Of a stretch of DNA of 34,968 bases, positions 14,365 through 20,603 are shown in pieces; position 1 is the stretch's first letter; each line of letters opens with the position of its first letter. The notes beneath the pieces were generated by a model that worked only from the letters and a program-made list of their open reading frames with translations, did not search any database and was not told the origin of the DNA. Source of the stretch: Sphingobium phenoxybenzoativorans (lineage in GTDB: Bacteria > Pseudomonadota > Alphaproteobacteria > Sphingomonadales > Sphingomonadaceae); the NCBI RefSeq assembly GCF_001757355.1, contig NZ_MINO01000040.1, forward strand, positions 1 through 34,968. The letters are read 5' to 3'. Made by a program: the position numbers and the translations under genes.

Positions 14365-15462
14365 TTATTTTTGACTAATATCGGCTATAACTCGGTGTAC
14401 TGCCTCCAATATTTCTTCATTATCGTATGACACAATCATTCCTTGCGGGCTTAAGCGCACACGCTCCTTAATTTTATTCTGAGATGACATATCACCGAAG
14501 GCGCGGGGATGCATGCTATATGTTGTGACGATCTCATAATCATGATCGCCTCTAACATATGGCGGGTGGAGAATATAAATATCTAGAACAAAGTCTGGTT
14601 GGAAGATGCCTGAGGGCGGCGGGGGCGCTTCACCTTCTAGCCCAATCGGACGAACGTAATGAGGCCTATTGGCGTTGCCCCAACCATAGGCGTACATGTG
14701 ATGTCCAAGGTAAGTATGAAAATAATGTTGCGGATTCTTAGTAATCAAAACTTGGCCATTTTCCTCGTAAACGTGAACGGCCTGCATCAGGAAATTATTG
14801 ATTTTTCTAAATCCATCATTGTCCCGGCTTACGATTTCTAAAGCACCTCCCCATTTGTTTGTTAAACCAAATTCATTCTGACCTTGCCGGAAAATCCCCA
14901 TCCCTATGAGCGACGCTGCGTTCGCAAGCAGTCCCGGCTTATCCAAAACTTCTTTGGGGTCGAACCCTTCTATCGCTAATTGATAAAAATCTTCTTCACC
15001 GTCTCCGAACAGTAAAACTCGAGAATACGGCGCCCATTTAGAGCGGCTAACTCCATAAGACTCGTAATAAAACTCATCCTCGAGATTAAAATGAACCACT
15101 AATTTTAATGACCTCTTTTTATTTGATTTAAAACTATTATTGTATCTTCCAAATTCTTCATTAACCATATCTAATATCGGACCGGCATTTCGTCCATATG
15201 CCGGGGCCTGCTTTCGAAGGCGCTCAATTATTTTTTCCGCCGCCGGCCGATCTCCGCCCCAAGTCAACATAAGGGAGCTATTAATTAATGCGGTTTTTTG
15301 GACCAAATCAGTGACTGCCGTCAGTTTATCAATATAGCCTATTGGCAGCGGTAAGGATGGTATACTTTGAGGTTTGTCACCATATGGAGATGTAACAAGC
15401 GCATCCGCTATTGTAACCATTAGGCCTTCTTCTCTTCCCCACAAGCTTACGCCAAAAGTCAT
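14365..15462 (-). CDS. Putative Ntn-hydrolase (proteasome/HslV-like fold) protein
   Basis: The product has 365 residues. ATG 15462 is preferred over the in-frame GTG 15468 because AGAGAG is well spaced only from the ATG. The protein then starts MTFGVSLWGREEGLMVTIAD, and Met removal would expose Thr. The pattern resembles HslV and proteasome beta chains: N-terminal Thr on a beta strand, VTIADALVT with D20 where the proteasome has AADRRAT (Asp17), K56 before LINSSLMLTWGG where HslV has KKVRRLYNDKVIAGFAGG (Lys33), then the helix DRPAAEKIIERLRKQ. The putative Thr2/Asp20/Lys56 set is read by eye. The C-terminal 250 residues carry no motif I know. Low GC content. No ATPase partner is adjacent. A peptidase role is inference. 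Confidence 0.45.
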   Translation of the reverse strand: MTFGVSLWGREEGLMVTIADALVTSPYGDKPQSIPSLPLPIGYIDKLTAVTDLVQKTALINSSLMLTWGGDRPAAEKIIERLRKQAPAYGRNAGPILDMVNEEFGRYNNSFKSNKKRSLKLVVHFNLEDEFYYESYGVSRSKWAPYSRVLLFGDGEEDFYQLAIEGFDPKEVLDKPGLLANAASLIGMGIFRQGQNEFGLTNKWGGALEIVSRDNDGFRKINNFLMQAVHVYEENGQVLITKNPQHYFHTYLGHHMYAYGWGNANRPHYVRPIGLEGEAPPPPSGIFQPDFVLDIYILHPPYVRGDHDYEIVTTYSMHPRAFGDMSSQNKIKERVRLSPQGMIVSYDNEEILEAVHRVIADISQK

Positions 15463-15591
15463 TTCCACTCTCTTTCAAAAATAGTTTATGCTATTTTATA
15501 AAGCTTTCGTTTCTAAACACCCGGCGGCAATGGGAATTCTGTTCTGACAGAGTAAGGCTATTTTGGATGCGGGCTTTTGTTGCCAATACCC

Positions 15592-16176
15592 CTAAGTCAA
15601 GGCAGCGGCACAACACCTCTTCACCGTCGCTTCCGATACATTGAATTGGATCGCGGTCTGTTTAATGCTGGCCTTGTGCTCACGCCGCCAAGCAACAAGC
15701 GCGACGCTATCCGTTGTCACAGGACGGCCCAAGCTGGCTTTGCCACGGTGGGTCTTGCCTGTTGCCAGTAAGGAAGCCCTTGCCGCCGCTCTTCCGGCTT
15801 CACAGCGCTCCCTTATGCGGTTGCGCTCCATGTCAGCCATTTGCGCCAGCACAGCTACAATGAGTTCCCCCACGCCTTTAGCAATCGGCCCTAGGCCAAG
15901 CACATCAACGGTGACGCCTTTGCTCATTAGTGCGCGAACCGTTGCCTGCACGTCCAAAGCATCGCGGCCTAAGCGATCGATGGCGGCAACATACAATGTG
16001 TCGCCTTCCCGCACATAAGAGAGAAGAGCGCCAAATCCCTTTCGATCCGCTGCCAGGACAGCACCGGACACGCCCTCATCTGAAAACTCTTTGTCAAAGG
16101 GTCCGGGCAAGGTCGCCCGCTGCGCTTCAATGCTTTGGTCACCGGTGGATACGCGGAAGTAGGCAATACGGCTCAT
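15592..16176 (-). CDS. Serine recombinase (resolvase/invertase family)
   Basis: The product has 194 residues, typical of a small serine resolvase. The N-terminal catalytic domain starts MSRIAYFRVSTGDQSIEAQR, with S10 of YFRVST as the nucleophile. The conserved DRKGFGALLSYVREGDTLYV and AAIDRLGRDALD follow, with the Arg residues of the active site. The long E-helix is AQMADMERNRIRERCEAGR. The C-terminal helix-turn-helix is IKQTAIQFNVSEATVKRCC. It may resolve cointegrates, monomerise, or invert DNA. Two inverted repeats upstream (16252-16310) could be its res subsites. The start at 16176 fits the family although the ribosome binding site is weak. Confidence 0.92.
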   Translation of the reverse strand: MSRIAYFRVSTGDQSIEAQRATLPGPFDKEFSDEGVSGAVLAADRKGFGALLSYVREGDTLYVAAIDRLGRDALDVQATVRALMSKGVTVDVLGLGPIAKGVGELIVAVLAQMADMERNRIRERCEAGRAAARASLLATGKTHRGKASLGRPVTTDSVALVAWRREHKASIKQTAIQFNVSEATVKRCCAAALT

Positions 16177-16208
16177 AGCTGTTGGTGATCCTCGACTCGA
16201 TCATAAGT

Positions 16209-16310
16209 TACCCTAAATTTATTAGCTAGGTGCATAATTAGTCAAGGGTATGTTCTAATCCAGAACCGGCAGCTAAAACTAGGTGGATCATTAGGTTCAA
16301 GATAAGAACC
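16209..16310. promoter_or_regulatory. Candidate res region of the serine recombinase
   Basis: Three inverted repeats precede the resolvase gene: TACCCT...AGGGTA (16209-16250), GTTCT-AATCC-AGAAC (16252-16266) and GGTTC-AAGATAA-GAACC (16294-16310). The last two share a GTTC/GAAC core and are centred 43 bp apart. Resolvase genes commonly lie next to their recombination site, so this is a plausible res site and autoregulatory operator. Confidence 0.35.
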
Positions 16311-16378
16311 AGTGCAAATTGTCCGGCCCCGCAAGCCCCTTACCGACTAGCACGGAGTCTATTAAAATTGCCCCGTCG

Positions 16379-16398
16379 CAAATTTTCATCGAAATTTG
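16379..16398. repeat. Short hairpin in the leader of the next gene
   Basis: CAAATTT (16379-16385) and AAATTTG (16392-16398) form a 7-bp AT-rich stem with a 6-base loop, 33 bases upstream of the favoured start at 16432. It may be an operator or chance. Confidence 0.3.
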
Positions 16399-16431
16399 TG
16401 ATCAGCAGTTTGATCTGGAAAGGGCATGGGC

Positions 16432-17193
16432 ATGGGCATGGAGTGGGTGGGGCTTATCGAGACTTTGGAGGTCGAGGCTATCAGGCGACTGCCACAGGAC
16501 CAGAACGCCAGATGGGCGGTGCAGATTGAGGGGGATGCCGATGACATCTCCGACCTGTATACAGCGCTAAATGAAAGTCGGGATGATCGCTCTGACCCAT
16601 TCGTTATGAATTTGGGCGGGGTCTTCGCCCTAGCTTGTGAAGATTGGAACCAGACCAGCGACGCGCAGGAGGTGCAGGCCCTGGGGCAAGCGCTTCTCAA
16701 TGATTGTATTGGATGCTTAAACCTTGCAAACGGCTGCGGCTTGATGAAAGTAGGGACGATATATCAATTTTTTGACGAAGAAAATAAATGCATACTTACA
16801 AGATGCTCTCCAGTGCAGATAAGCGTAAAAAAACCAAAAGAGGATAGGAGTTCACCAAGGTATATAAGAGATATGCTGAAATTGGCGCGGTCTGAGCGAT
16901 GGTTGTCGCAATGCATGCCACTATATTATGAAGAGCCTAACTTCTATACTGTATATAAGGCGGTGGAGGCAATAAAGAGGCTTTGCAATGGTGAATCCAA
17001 TCTAAAAAAGCGAACCGATCTAGAGGGGGCAAAATTAGTCTGGATCAAGACAGTTGCAGATTTCCATCGTCATGCTCAACCAGTCACCAGGGAGCAGCCC
17101 AAGCCGTTTTACAGTTTGCAGGAATGCATCAACACAGTAACTAATGCCATTAGCGTTTTGGTTGAGGCTCAGATAGCGGACGGGAGTGTTTAG
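16432..17193 (+). CDS. Hypothetical protein
   Basis: The product has 253 residues from ATG 16432. Three in-frame ATGs (16426, 16432, 16438) lie in a repeat of ATGGGC. The GGAAAGGG at 16417-16424 is best spaced from the second. The protein is acidic at the N-terminus (VQIEGDADDISDLYTALNES) and more basic in the middle. There is no signal peptide or membrane segment, and no domain is recognised. GC content drops in the middle, from about 16740, compared with the 5' end. Confidence 0.55.
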   Translation: MGMEWVGLIETLEVEAIRRLPQDQNARWAVQIEGDADDISDLYTALNESRDDRSDPFVMNLGGVFALACEDWNQTSDAQEVQALGQALLNDCIGCLNLANGCGLMKVGTIYQFFDEENKCILTRCSPVQISVKKPKEDRSSPRYIRDMLKLARSERWLSQCMPLYYEEPNFYTVYKAVEAIKRLCNGESNLKKRTDLEGAKLVWIKTVADFHRHAQPVTREQPKPFYSLQECINTVTNAISVLVEAQIADGSV

Positions 17194-17291
17194 CCTGCTC
17201 TTACCCGTGCCTTTCAGACTAAGATGCCTGAGAAACGTAGAAATTGGCCGTTATGGGCGCGGTGAAAGACCATGCTAGGTTCGACCGTCAT

Positions 17292-17699
17292 CTAAACCGC
17301 GTCGATGATGGCCTTTCGTTTCTCCCTATATTCCTCTGACGAAATCAAACCATCTTCCCTGAGCGTCTCCAGAACCACCAGCCGCTCCTTGATCTTCGGA
17401 TTGGCACTAGCGGCAGGTTTGGAAGGCGTGGGTGACACGATATCCGCTTGCACCTTTGGCGGCGTCTTCGCTCCATTCTGGGCATTCGTCGCACCTATCA
17501 CGGCGGTGATTATGCCGCAGATGAAACCGCCAATCATCATGCCGGGGAAACCAGCCATGAGATAACCTAACCCGCCTCCAGTGATCAGGCCGAAACCCAC
17601 CAAGATAGTGGCCCCTTGATCTCCTGCCTTATCCCGCTGGCAATAAGGGCATACCTGGCCATGAAAGGGTATTTCCTTCCCGCATCCTGAACATCTCAT
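17292..17699 (-). CDS. Zinc-ribbon, membrane and SHOCT-domain protein
   Basis: The product has 135 residues in three parts. An N-terminal zinc ribbon has C3/C6 (MRCSGCGKEI) and C17/C20 (CPYC). A glycine-rich hydrophobic region of about 40 residues (roughly 30-70) probably makes two membrane passes. A C-terminal SHOCT domain (residues about 104-132) contains RLVVLETLREDGLISSEEYR and EKRKAI. SHOCT domains are short oligomerisation modules common in bacterial membrane proteins. Function is otherwise unknown. The start at 17699 is the only one that keeps the first CxxC pair. Confidence 0.8.
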   Translation of the reverse strand: MRCSGCGKEIPFHGQVCPYCQRDKAGDQGATILVGFGLITGGGLGYLMAGFPGMMIGGFICGIITAVIGATNAQNGAKTPPKVQADIVSPTPSKPAASANPKIKERLVVLETLREDGLISSEEYREKRKAIIDAV

Positions 17700-17717
17700 G
17701 TTTCGAAACCGTAATAA

Positions 17718-17816
17718 CTAATTAATGGTGTATGTTTCTTTGTCGGTCGATCCCGATAGGTCTTCTGTCACGGCGATCTTCTTGTCATCGGTCTTGCAGG
17801 TCAGAACGCCATCCAT
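17718..17816 (-). pseudogene. Possible gene remnant or 32-residue peptide
   Basis: A minus-strand frame from ATG 17816 to TAG 17718-17720 encodes a polar peptide (MDGVLTCKTDDKKIAVTEDL...ETYTIN) with protein-like composition. There is no ribosome binding site, and a stop lies a few codons upstream in frame. It looks like the C-terminal end of a small secreted protein whose front has been lost, but this is not certain. Confidence 0.3.
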
Positions 17817-17880
17817 CGGCGGACTGTGAAATCACCTTAGTGAAAGACTAAAAAGGCAGCAGGGGATCAGCATTAAAACC

Positions 17881-18234
17881 TCAGCAGTAGGCGGACAAAT
17901 AGCACCCACGCTTAGAAACACTGTCCCAACGTTGTTTGGCCCTCTGGTAATCCTGGTCAGCAGAGATTTCCCCTACCGACCTGTTATCGGTGGCCCCGAC
18001 CTCTTCCGCATGCTTAGCGGTCTCGGCTTGTATTTCTTGCATGGTCCAAACCTTCCCGTGGGAGAAGGCGACCTTCATACAGTCAAGTTGTGCGTAGATA
18101 TCCGTTAGCTTGTGGCATTCGGCAATCTCTGGATCAGGGTCCGACCAATGGGCCGTATCTGCTCTAGCCGGGCTGCACGGAACCGCAGCTAAACTAATCA
18201 ATCCAATACTAAGAATCGTCCGCATTAGCTGCAC
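17881..18234 (-). CDS. Secreted hypothetical protein
   Basis: The product has 117 residues, or 114 from the second Met at 18225. The N-terminus is a signal peptide (MRTILSIGLISLAAVPCSPARA, probable cleavage after ARA). The mature part has four cysteines (ECHKLTDIYAQLDCMK and the C-terminal RGCYLSAYC), which could form disulfides in the periplasm. The pattern of two cysteines flanking a helix resembles small lysozyme-inhibitor-like periplasmic proteins. That resemblance is loose and I assign no function. Confidence 0.6.
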   Translation of the reverse strand: MQLMRTILSIGLISLAAVPCSPARADTAHWSDPDPEIAECHKLTDIYAQLDCMKVAFSHGKVWTMQEIQAETAKHAEEVGATDNRSVGEISADQDYQRAKQRWDSVSKRGCYLSAYC

Positions 18235-18417
18235 TCCGGATTAGTGAATGAATATCCCACGAACTTCGTAAGACCCTTTCGGTTACTGGCGGTCGCGCGA
18301 GCATTGATTGTTTCTGCTTAGTCGGAACAAGCCTGCTCATCTGATTTCGTGTGATTCCCTAATTTCATTACGAAACCCTATCTTGGGGTTAGCGTCAAGT
18401 GTCGTGACAGAGGTGTC

Positions 18418-18669
18418 ATGGCGGCGATGGGAACATTTGAAGGGGCAGGTGTTCACGATCCTAGATATCGCGCCCTGCTGGATGCGTTAATTGCTGCGCG
18501 TCACTCCAAAGGTCTTAGCCAACAAGCCTTCGGGAAACAGCTTGGTCGTAGTCAGCAATTTGTTAACAAGTACGAACAAGGCGAGCGGCGGCTAGATATC
18601 ATCGAGCTCGTCGATATTGCCCGCCTTCTGGGCCTCAACGCCGCAGCGTTGATCGCAGACTATAGCTAA
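18418..18669 (+). CDS. XRE-family helix-turn-helix regulator
   Basis: The product has 83 residues. A Cro/C1-type domain spans about residues 20-78: LLDALIAARHSKGLSQQAFG, then KQLGRSQQFVNKYEQGERRL as the recognition helix and following segment, and DIIELVDIARLLGLNAAALI. The start ATG at 18418 has an AGAGGT ribosome binding site 4 bases upstream. A later in-frame ATG at 18427 is possible. Such proteins repress their own and neighbouring promoters. No toxin partner is adjacent, because the following DNA is a resolvase remnant. Confidence 0.85.
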   Translation: MAAMGTFEGAGVHDPRYRALLDALIAARHSKGLSQQAFGKQLGRSQQFVNKYEQGERRLDIIELVDIARLLGLNAAALIADYS

Positions 18670-18672
18670 ACG

Positions 18673-18784
18673 CAGCGAAAAGGCGTCGCTAAGGCAAAAG
18701 CCAAAGGCGTCTATAGGGGTGTAAGCCTTCTGTGGATGTTGCTGCTATTCGGTCTCTTAAGGCCGATGGGATAAGGCCTTCCCA
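18673..18784 (+). pseudogene. Frameshifted remnant of a serine resolvase C-terminus
   Basis: Frame 18673-18720 reads QRKGVAKAKAKGVYRG. After a shift of one base, 18725-18784 reads PSVDVAAIRSLKADGIRP and beyond. Together they match the end of Tn3-family resolvases (REGIAKAKAKGVYKGRKP...V..L...G). A missing base in the Gly-Arg-Lys codons (GGT-CGT-AAG reduced to GGTGTAAG) explains the shift. The N-terminal catalytic domain is absent. The remnant differs from the intact resolvase at 15592-16176, so a second resolvase-bearing element once sat here. Confidence 0.65.
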
Positions 18785-18821
18785 GCGAACAGGCTGCTTT
18801 GACGGCCGGGCCATTTTCTAA

Positions 18822-19214
18822 TTAAGCAGCAACCCACCAAGCTTGATCCGAGTTGCCGCTGAAAAGCCATTCCTCAGCGTCCTTCATGGATTCAAACATA
18901 GCAGTATCGTCCCTTACAATTAAGATGCGGCGGGTCTGCATTCGGGTAAGATTGTCATGACGGACCACGGCAAGGCGCTTCGACTTGTATCGTGTGTTCA
19001 ACACGGCACCTATGAAGGCGGCTACAACCTCCTGCGATTGGATGATGCAATCGGAAGTATCAACCAGCAGGTAGAACTCGCCAGACCGAAGCCCCATTGC
19101 CTCTACAGCGGCTTCCTTGTCGGCGTTGAAGCCTTCAACTTCGTCAGGGTTTAGGAACCCTGACATATGGGCTTTAACGAGGGCGCGGGAACTGTCGGAT
19201 GTTACAACGATCAT
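18822..19214 (-). CDS. STAS/SpoIIAA-like hypothetical protein
   Basis: The product has 130 residues. The order of segments resembles SpoIIAA-like/STAS alpha-beta folds: strand VVTSDSSRALVKAHMSG, an acidic helix NPDEVEGFNADKEAAVEAM, strand FYLLVDTSDC, helix SQEVVAAFIGAV, strand KRLAVVRH, a strand with ILIVRDD, and helix SMKDAEEWL. I recall short sphingomonad proteins of this layout, with the phrase SGFL.P.EV, annotated only as hypothetical. The start at 19214 has a GAGGTAGG ribosome binding site. It is the last gene before the right island end. Confidence 0.6.
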   Translation of the reverse strand: MIVVTSDSSRALVKAHMSGFLNPDEVEGFNADKEAAVEAMGLRSGEFYLLVDTSDCIIQSQEVVAAFIGAVLNTRYKSKRLAVVRHDNLTRMQTRRILIVRDDTAMFESMKDAEEWLFSGNSDQAWWVAA

Positions 19215-19329
19215 GATGGCCTACCTCTTTCACGATTGGCTTGCCGGTTGTTCGTTGACGAAGTGTAACTTTTGAGGGCGGTTAGACTATTGTCTTAGGG
19301 TCGGCGTAAGCCGCCTTTGCCCTCAATCC

Positions 19330-19348
19330 TTGGTGTAATTTTGGTGTA
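19330..19348 (+). promoter_or_regulatory. Right pair of putative integrase arm-type sites
   Basis: TTGGTGTA occurs at 19330-19337 and 19341-19348, again 11 bp apart and in the same orientation as the left pair at 3137-3155. The pair lies about 130 bp inside the right att repeat. It is consistent with arm sites bound by the integrase N-terminal domain. Confidence 0.55.
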
Positions 19349-19353
19349 GATGA

Positions 19354-19391
19354 GTCCGGGATTACACGGCAAATGCCGTGATTACCCGGAC
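19354..19391. repeat. Perfectly symmetric hairpin near attR
   Basis: GTCCGGG (19354-19360) pairs with CCCGGAC (19385-19391), and CACGGC with GCCGTG, around loop AAAT. The two stems are separated by ATTA on both strands, a symmetric 4x4 internal loop. It lies between the arm-type sites and the att repeat. It may be a bidirectional terminator shielding the island end, or a recombination-complex site. Confidence 0.55.
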
Positions 19392-19478
19392 CTAGTTAGG
19401 TAAGAAAGGTAGGGTCAACCTACTGATATTCAACCTATTTCATCACTCTTCGGAATTCCCCGGAATTCAAAATTCAAC

Positions 19479-19536
19479 GACTTAAAATCCGCCTCCCGTA
19501 AGGGAATGCGGGTTCAAGTCCCGCCGTCCGCACCAG
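19479..19536 (+). repeat. attR: 58-bp copy of the tRNA-Leu 3' part
   Basis: This is identical to 3025-3082. The 5' half of the tRNA is absent here, so this copy is not a tRNA gene. It marks the right end of the island. The chromosome resumes at 19537. Confidence 0.95.
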
Positions 19537-19642
19537 ACAAGTGATTGAAATATTTCCGGCGGCATTCCGCCTCCAAACTTGTCCTTGCCCGCGCAGATTG
19601 TCTCGATAACAATATTGTCAGTCATCGGCAGGGGGCGCTGGC

Positions 19643-19936
19643 GTGGGCAGGATCAAGCTGACATTCGATTGGGCGAATGCGCGCGCCAAGGACGGCGCGT
19701 TATGGATCGATTGCCATGACGGTTCCAACATTGTCGCGAAGATCAGCCAGGACACGATGAACGCCGCGATAAAGGGCGCCAGCAGCGACCTGATCGATCA
19801 TGAGCGCGGCAGGCGGCAATGGCTCGAAACCGCCATCCGCCGCCGCTATATCGCCACCCGCGCCAGCGGCGGCGCAGCCAAGCGGCGGCCCGATCATGTC
19901 GAGGTACTGATCGTCGGCAAAGAGGATTTCGCCTGA
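19643..19936 (+). CDS. Small hypothetical chromosomal protein
   Basis: The product has 97 residues from GTG 19643 (MGRIKLTFDWANARAKDGAL...). It contains a basic helical segment HERGRRQWLETAIRRRYIAT and a C-terminal strand (HVEVLIVGKEDFA). Base composition is high GC like the core genome, and it lies outside the att repeat, so it belongs to the original chromosome downstream of the tRNA. No known domain. Confidence 0.65.
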   Translation: MGRIKLTFDWANARAKDGALWIDCHDGSNIVAKISQDTMNAAIKGASSDLIDHERGRRQWLETAIRRRYIATRASGGAAKRRPDHVEVLIVGKEDFA

Positions 19937-20004
19937 TCCTCTGGCACTGATCCTCCGGCATTGAACCTGACATTCGGCCGCCCACACCGGTCGGCCGGCG
20001 CGTC

Positions 20005-20478
20005 TCAGCCCGCCATTTCCTTCACCGCCTCCATCGCCACAAAGGTCGATGTGCTCGCCACATGCGGCAAGCTTGAGATTTTCTCACCCAGCACGGCGCG
20101 ATATTTGCGGATGTCGGCGGTTCTGACCTTCAGCAGATAGTCGAAGCTGCTCGCCATCATATGGCACTCCTCCACTTCCCTGATCCTGCGCACGGCCGCA
20201 TTGAACTCCTGCAGCGCCGCCTCCCGCGTGTCCGACAGCTTCACCTCCGTAAAGGCGATATGGTCCATGCCCAGCTTGACCGGATCGACGATCGCCCGGA
20301 AGCCAGTGATATATTTCTCGTCGATCAGGCGCTTCAGCCGCACCTGGCAGGGCGTCTTGGAAAGTCCTACCCTTGCCGCAAGTTCGGTGACCGTCATGCG
20401 GCCTTCGCGCGACAATTGGTCAATGATCCTGATATCGAATTGGTCGATATGACCGTAATTTGCGAATTTTGAAGTCAT
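20005..20478 (-). CDS. Lrp/AsnC-family regulator, probable putA activator
   Basis: The product has 157 residues from ATG 20478. The AsnC-type helix-turn-helix is at about residues 10-60 (DIRIIDQLSREGRMTVTELA, then ARVGLSKTPCQVRLKRLIDE). The ligand-binding RAM/ACT domain contains VEECHMMASSFDYLLKVRTA. I use ATG 20478 rather than 20529 because the family begins here and an AGG lies just upstream. It is transcribed divergently from putA, with about 125 bases between them. In Agrobacterium and Caulobacter-like bacteria the Lrp-type PutR activates putA in response to proline. The neighbouring PutA lacks its own DNA-binding domain, which fits this role. Confidence 0.88.
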   Translation of the reverse strand: MTSKFANYGHIDQFDIRIIDQLSREGRMTVTELAARVGLSKTPCQVRLKRLIDEKYITGFRAIVDPVKLGMDHIAFTEVKLSDTREAALQEFNAAVRRIREVEECHMMASSFDYLLKVRTADIRKYRAVLGEKISSLPHVASTSTFVAMEAVKEMAG

Positions 20479-20603
20479 CTGGCCTATCATAACCCTCCAT
20501 ATTGGTAATCTAACGTAATAATCGGCCAATCATAAGCCATAATGGCATAACGGAATATGCTATTGAGGGAAATCGATAGACTGCCTGCCTGACAGAGGTG
20601 CCC

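Larger units (their letters stand above)
3025..19536. mobile_element. tRNA-Leu integrated genomic island, about 16.4 kb
   Basis: The island lies between the two 58-bp att copies. It encodes a tyrosine integrase adjacent to the tRNA, a small excisionase-like gene next to it, and cargo with base composition clearly lower in GC than the flanking chromosome, especially 4400-6800, 11500-12800 and 14000-15500. No conjugation, relaxase, capsid or terminase genes are visible, so it is either a non-conjugative integrative element or a decayed one. Removing 3083-19536 would leave a complete tRNA-Leu followed by the sequence from 19537 onwards. Confidence 0.9.

Noticed and set aside
19479..19536. Second tRNA-Leu gene
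   Set aside because: Only the 3' part is present. The 5' acceptor strand and D-arm are missing, so this is attR.
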